Assembly: GCA_900617975.1 (NCBI GenBank)
Contig: UZAE01001748.1
Location: 1-11,686 of the forward strand
Length of the DNA stretch: 11,686 nucleotides
DNA from: Rodentolepis nana
Lineage: Eukaryota; Platyhelminthes; Cestoda; Cyclophyllidea; Hymenolepididae
Direction: 5' to 3'
Positions 7,941 to 11,686 of this stretch are shown piece by piece (the first letter of the stretch is position 1; the number at the start of each line of letters is the position of its first letter). The translations under genes were made by a program, and so were the position numbers. Below the pieces are notes generated by a model, which ran no database searches, had not been told where the DNA came from, and saw only the letters and a list, made by a program, of their open reading frames with translations.

Positions 7941-8227
7941 CATTGCGGGATGTGGGATAGACTTACCTCCTCGTGGTGCATCCTGGGCAACGTATGTTAT
8001 ATTAGACTACTTCCACTGTACTCATCTCACCTTTTCTCTACCTTTGTGTCTGGCACTTTTAAATTTGCGAATAACTCTTCTGTTCGCGCTCTCCACCTTT
8101 GTGACTTTGCTGTTCTTCCTTCTGTGAAGCCCGAAGTCAGCTAAAGAGCTAATGATAACTAAGTGAAGCCCGAAGTCAGCTAAAGAGCTAATGATAACTA
8201 TCACAAAGCTTGCCATTTGATATCAAT
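7941..8227 (+). mobile_element. SINE-like dispersed repeat, copy B (near full length)
   Basis: This copy begins CATTGCGGGATG and ends CATTTGATATCAAT, matching copy A end to end apart from the 70-80 bases unique to A. It keeps the conserved 5' block GATAGACTTACCTCC, the central CCTTTGTGTCTG, and the 3' block GTGAAGCCCGAAGTCAGC, which here is duplicated. A target-site duplication is unclear: TATGTAACCA before and TACATACCA after the element are only similar, as expected for an older insertion. It lies in the intergenic spacer, antisense to the reverse-strand gene. The open stretches that cross it on both strands are not genes. Confidence 0.75.
8124..8201 (+). repeat. 39-base tandem duplication inside repeat copy B
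   Basis: The unit starting GTGAAGCCCGAAGTCAGC occurs at 8124-8162 and 8163-8201, with the first 38 bases of each identical. Copies A and C have it once. It is a local duplication in this copy, younger than the differences between copies. Confidence 0.9.
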
Positions 8228-8429
8228 ACATACCAACTAACAAGATATCTCGCTGTTACGACAATAACTTATTCTTGTTCAAAAGGAGTTTTTATAGCAG
8301 TCTATTTCATATAGATTCCCTTAAAAACACATGAGTTTATAATTCCTTTAATAATAATGCGAATTTAATATTTGGCAAATTGTTTCACCTTGAAAAGGGC
8401 ATATCGACCTATCAGCTCAATCTGCTCTA

Positions 8430-8435
8430 TTTATT
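8430..8435 (-). terminator. Possible poly(A) signal of the GTPBP1-like gene
   Basis: TTTATT on the plus strand is AATAAA on the minus strand, about 405 bases after the stop codon. ATTAAA variants at 8559-8564 and 8522-8527 are nearer. In such AT-rich sequence none can be chosen with confidence. Confidence 0.3.
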
Positions 8436-8840
8436 GGGAGCCTAATGCATTAAATGGTGGACCACAATGCAGAGGAAGTCATATAAAGGCAAATTGATTG
8501 CCCTTAACCTCCGCCTCTAGATTTAATAGCTAAAGAAGGCGATTAATGAATCATGCCTTTTAATTCATCAGTTCTTGATTTTACCTGTGGGTTCCTCGAA
8601 TTTCATGACCTTTTATCCCCATTCACATAAATACAGATTCTAATGTCCATTATTTCCCATTAATTACTATTTAAATGATCATTTTCTTCTACAACGACTT
8701 CTAGCAAATGCCAGACTCATCTCAGAGATAAAAAGTCAAACGAATGCAAGTGGTACAGAATGTATTTTCTACATAACCAAAGCAAAAATGATAATAAGTT
8801 AAAACCCAAAATAAGACGCCCAAATAAAGAAGAACGACAT

Positions 8841-8983
8841 TCACTTCTTCTCCTCAACCTTTGTCTCATTCACGACAGGAAGGGCGACAGGTTGTCTACT
8901 TGGTGCCTTCTGAGTTCTCCTCGATCTATTTCCAGTAGGTTTGGTGAGCACGGGTTGGTAGGGCACTATTTTATTCACTGTAC
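8841..8983 (-). CDS. GTPBP1: Last exon of GTPBP1-like gene
   Basis: This exon follows the acceptor TTTGTAG and completes the shared glycine codon, continuing [11 protein letters not shown]. It ends with a basic, disordered tail ([14 protein letters not shown]) and an acidic/basic end VEEKK before TGA. The splice is supported by the match to the family's AVGT.NK transition. The preceding donor is weak (G/GTCCGT). Confidence 0.85.
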
Positions 8984-10251
8984 CTACAAATTAGACAAAT
9001 GGTACAATTATACCTACTTAAATGATTTCAATATTAGATAAACTCAAATGTCGAAACGGACCAACTGCCTTGGTTTTGCCTTCACGGAAAATTAAACGAA
9101 CACCTGGTCGAAGGTACTCAGGATGACTGATGAAAGCAAAGTGGACTTCAGCTTTATCTCCAGTTCTAAGACGCTCCTCGCCACTTCCAGCTCCTATACT
9201 AAGGATTGTAGCCGTCTGTCGAATAGGTCCAGCATGAACCATCGCTTGATAACCTACACTTATCGTGGTAGGGTGATGGAGAACTAATACAGTCGCAGTG
9301 AAATGCATACAACAGGTGAGATCCATGCCTTTATCCAAAAGAACCATCCCCTGGAAGGATAAGTAGGACATAATAATATTTAATGATTCGCTACTTCTAT
9401 TTTTATGCGAAATAACTCACTCGTCGGAGTTCATTGAAATGTTTAGGTCTCTTGAGTGAAAATGATGCTGTTTGTCCAGCGCGAACGCTATTAACAGGTA
9501 GGCGCTTTCTGTGAATACTCTTTACAAGGACTTGGAAGAATCGACCAGTAGTATCAGGTCCTAAATGCAAGGTATCGTTTACCTTGATTATTCCACTCAT
9601 ACATGTTCCGGAAACTATGGATCCAACACCTTGAACTGTGAACAGCTCGTCGATTTGAAAGGAAGCTGGTAAATCCAATCTGTAGTTAACATTTGGATCA
9701 GATGAACTCTCAGGGCTTGGAGTTAGTGGTGTTGCTTGAAAATCAGCAGGAGCTGGCGCAGATAAGAGATTCAGGAAAGATTTCAGGTACTCTAAGTTTG
9801 CCCCCGTGACGTTTGATATTAGGAAAACGGGACACATTCGTTCTGAAGTAAAGTTAATTGCACTACAAACGACGTCGTCCCTGAAATAAGCCAATTAAAG
9901 TTAAGGAATAGAAATGCTGAAGTAGCTAGTGTCGCTGGGACCTGAATTGGAAACTTACTGAGAAGAAACTAATAGAGGTATTTTTCTGCAACCAGGAGAC
10001 TTCAAGATACGAAAGAGTAGATTTAGGGTCTCGCTCAAGATATTGGGCGGACACATATCAATTTTGGTGACAACCACAAAGACAGGCACAGAGAGGGCAA
10101 GAGCCAATCCCAGATGCTCCTTGGTCATTCCGATTATACCAGCATTTGCACCAATCATAAGCATCACGAAGTCGGGTGCGAATCCAGTTAGACCATAGAC
10201 TGTTGTTTTTAGGTATCGTTCGTGACCAGCCAAGTCAATAAAGGTTATTAC
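8841..10251 (-). CDS. GTPBP1: GTP-binding protein 1 (GTPBP1-like translational GTPase), 3' part
   Basis: Four exons (10251-9959, 9880-9421, 9350-9062, 8983-8841) encode the last 394 residues. GTPBP1 is a cytoplasmic EF-Tu/eEF1A-related GTPase tied to tRNA delivery or ribosome rescue and to exosome-linked mRNA decay. Numbering from the first residue here, the G3 motif is DLAGH (6-10), the G4 motif TKID (62-65) and the G5 region ISNVTG (119-124). The domain 2 barrel starts at FQIDELF (172-178), with [11 protein letters not shown] (217-227) and RAGQTASF (231-238). Domain 3 has VLHHPTTIS (274-282), IRQTATILS (294-302), [11 protein letters not shown] (312-322) and [10 protein letters not shown] (339-348). 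A basic tail ends VEEKK. These motifs fit GTPBP1 better than GTPBP2. The linker before domain 2 (about 139-171) is a Pro/Ser-rich stretch that seems about 20 residues longer than in vertebrates. The P-loop and switch 1 exons lie past the right edge. Confidence 0.93.
9062..9350 (-). CDS. GTPBP1: Exon of GTPBP1-like gene: domain 3 beta-barrel
   Basis: This exon starts GMVLLDKG after the acceptor ATCCTTCCAG in phase 0 and ends in phase 1 at KAVG. It carries nearly all of domain 3. The 78-base intron that follows has a poor donor. If it is not removed, the protein ends 15 residues after the last shared glycine ([13 protein letters not shown] and similar), at a stop inside the intron. Confidence 0.92.
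9421..9880 (-). CDS. GTPBP1: Exon of GTPBP1-like gene: end of G domain and domain 2
   Basis: The acceptor is CTTATTTCAG. The first base completes a glutamine codon, then [10 protein letters not shown] follows. The exon ends phase 0 at NELRR before the donor GTGAGT. It holds the G5 region, the long Pro/Ser linker and the domain 2 barrel. The intron that follows is 70 bases. Confidence 0.93.
9959..10251 (-). CDS. GTPBP1: Exon of GTPBP1-like gene: G3 and G4 motifs
   Basis: The acceptor has a good pyrimidine tract (acttcttccttatag). The exon reads [17 protein letters not shown], carrying the G3 motif, then [10 protein letters not shown] and VVVTKIDMC with the G4 motif. It ends in phase 2 at the donor CA/GTAAGT. 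The next intron is 78 bases. Confidence 0.94.
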
Positions 10252-11052
10252 CTATAAGGAAGAAGTAAATAATCCCTATTCATTAAGGAATCAGCACCTG
10301 GAAGAATACTAATTTAATGAATAACTTAACATTACAGTCCATTTTCATCAACAAATGAAGTTAAAGTAAAATCACATTAATACCTATGTAGGATTGGCGA
10401 CCGAAATTTCGAAAATATTATAACTTTCTAATACATAAAAACAACCTATAAACAAATACCATTACTACTTGCAACTTATGATGCAATAGCTCATGATCAG
10501 AACTTAAAATTACAAGGGCAGAGAATCATACAGAAGTTAAGGAGGTTGATAAACAGCTTTACTGTCATTCACAAGATGATTCATTAGCATGAAAACCAGG
10601 GCTGAGGGTACAAGATTTTTAAACCAGACAAAATGCCTTAGTGCAGAAGTTAGAATTCAATAAAAAGTTAATTATGAAAATGCAGATTCCCTCTTATATA
10701 ATAATTATTCAAGGGGAATTGGTCGTGGATATTTAGCTTTCTAACTAATTCTGCAGACAATTAAAACGTTTTTAAGTTATATATGTGTGTGAGTGAAGTT
10801 AAGCTTTAAAACAATAGATGGGAAAAATACCAGTTCCTCCACGAAATTAAATAAACATAAAAGGACAAACATCTCCGAAATTCCGAACTGAGGACTTGCC
10901 AAGGCCATAGTAAGATCTGGTTTAAGAACGTAACTGACATGGAAAAAGCAGAAGCATGAAATAAACCTCAACTCCCCAAACAAAGTGGATTTGAAAACAC
11001 GCACTTCCTACCTCACTTAGAAATGTACACAAGAATACTTCCCCATTGACTT

Positions 11053-11298
11053 ATAATAGTCAAAATACCATGGCACGACTGCTTGTCATATTCGACCGCT
11101 TCCACAGTACTCATCTTACCCTTTTCTCTGCCTTTGTGTCTGTCTGCCTCTTTTACATCTGTGAATCGCTCTTCTGTTCCCCACACCTCGACTTTCTGCT
11201 ACTTTGATGAACCTTCCCTCTGTGAACCCCGAAGTCAATTAAAGGGCTAATGATAGCTATCAAAACGTCTGCCATTTGAAACAAATAATAGTAGTCAA
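11053..11298. repeat. Likely target-site duplication around repeat copy C
   Basis: ATAATAGTCAA (11053-11063) precedes the copy, and ATAATAGTAGTCAA (11285-11298) follows it. The two differ only by a three-base AGT insertion, easily explained by slippage. The left site is preceded by TT, as at copy A. Confidence 0.55.
11064..11284 (+). mobile_element. SINE-like dispersed repeat, copy C (5'-truncated)
   Basis: This copy starts inside the element at AATACCATGG, equivalent to TACCCTGG of copy A. It then follows the family through CTTCCACAGTACTCATC, CCTTTGTGTCTGTCTGCC, GTGAACCCCGAAGTC, AAAGGGCTAATGATAG and CATTTGAAACAA. The hairpin's left arm and the conserved GATAGACTTACC block are missing. Truncation at the 5' end with a duplicated target site is typical of target-primed reverse transcription. 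It lies antisense in the GTPBP1-like intron. Confidence 0.75.
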
Positions 11299-11686
11299 GG
11301 CAACTAAATGAACTAAGTAAATGTTTTCACTGGAATTTTTGGAAATTAATTATCCAAACTTTATGACTGGGAGGTTGATGTGAAGCACTTTCTGTGATAT
11401 GGAAAAATATTTGGGCAAAAACCCAAATGTATGTTTAGTCACGTGAAAACGGCCTTGACCCCTCTATCCCTCATAGGTTGGAGGTAGAAGTAAACAAATA
11501 AATAAGCAACCTTGCAGAGGCCTAATAAAATTTTAGTACGGAATTTCTGCCTATGAGACTACTAAGCTGATGACAATTGCATTAGAGCAATTTTACGGAA
11601 ATAGAAATATAACGAACACAAATAATTAATGCCAAACTTTAAACAAGATTATAATTAAACAAACTGGGATCATTTAATGATAGAAT

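Larger units (their letters stand above)
5760..8840. other. Spacer between two convergent genes
   Basis: No gene could be supported in these 3 kb. Bases 5850-6260 are less AT-rich than their surroundings and hold a small nested hairpin at 6114-6161; they may be an old repeat, but no second copy is in the window. Bases 6290-7250 are AT-rich with one notable inverted repeat (7081-7116). Open stretches at 7255-7464 and 7498-7788 have no family resemblance; the first runs into a pyrimidine tract and the second into a C homopolymer. Repeat copy B occupies 7941-8227. Bases 8230-8840 are AT-rich and probably include the 3' UTR of the reverse-strand gene. Confidence 0.55.
10252..11686 (-). other. GTPBP1: Part of the long intron upstream in the GTPBP1-like gene
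   Basis: No exon carrying a P-loop (GxxxxGK[ST]) or switch 1 sequence could be found on the minus strand, so the preceding exon is outside the window and the intron is longer than 1.4 kb. The sequence is AT-rich. Its one reverse open stretch (10777-11004) shows no family resemblance. It contains a 5'-truncated dispersed repeat at 11064-11284. Confidence 0.65.

Noticed and set aside
7950..8216. Open frames on both strands within 7950-8216
   Set aside because: They lie inside repeat copy B; the repeated amino acid pattern comes from the 39-base duplication.
10777..11004. Reverse open frame as the missing upstream GTPBP1 exon
   Set aside because: It has no P-loop, no switch 1 sequence and no resemblance to the GTPBP1 N-terminal half.
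11235..11270. Hammerhead-like core in the repeat (CTAATGATAGCTATCAAAAC)
   Set aside because: The core would need CTGATGA and GAAA; both are altered, the other copies do not keep the fold, and no cleavage-site stem is visible.

Overview
The window is AT-rich nuclear DNA from an animal. It has GT-AG introns, exons interrupted by introns of 70 to 78 bases and of 0.9 to more than 2 kb, an AATAAA poly(A) signal, and dispersed retroposed repeats. A parasitic flatworm (fluke or tapeworm) fits the composition, the intron sizes and the recognisable gene, but the phylum is an inference and the species cannot be named from sequence alone. There is no bacterial or organellar content: no operons, ribosome binding sites, CRISPR or tRNA genes were seen.

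Layout. Bases 1-1377 are non-coding, with a CpG- and CCAAT-containing block (about 860-1060) that may be a promoter. Bases 1378-5730 (+) hold a three-exon gene (1378-1722, 3961-4398, 5323-5730; all junctions phase 0). It encodes about 396 residues of Asn/Ser/Pro/Gln-rich, probably disordered protein that I do not recognise. A poly(A) signal follows the stop by 20 bases. Bases 5760-8840 are the spacer between two convergent genes; it has no convincing gene but holds small hairpins, a pyrimidine tract and one dispersed repeat. Bases 8841-10251 (-) carry the last four coding exons of a GTPBP1-type translational GTPase. These cover the G3, G4 and G5 motifs, both beta-barrel domains and a basic C-terminal tail; the N-terminus and P-loop exons lie beyond the right edge. 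Bases 10252-11686 are part of the long intron upstream of those exons.

The most interesting structure is a dispersed repeat family, about 326 bp when complete, present three times: 3524-3849 (-), 7941-8227 (+) and 11064-11284 (+). One copy is bounded by a perfect 10-bp target-site duplication, inserted at a TT/AAAA-type site. Another is 5'-truncated and also has a likely duplication. This is the mark of LINE-dependent retroposition, so the family looks like a SINE-like element without an obvious tRNA head. Its 5' end folds into a hairpin that keeps its pairing in a second copy through a paired substitution. Both intronic copies are antisense to their host gene. Nothing links the two genes functionally; they are simply convergent neighbours.
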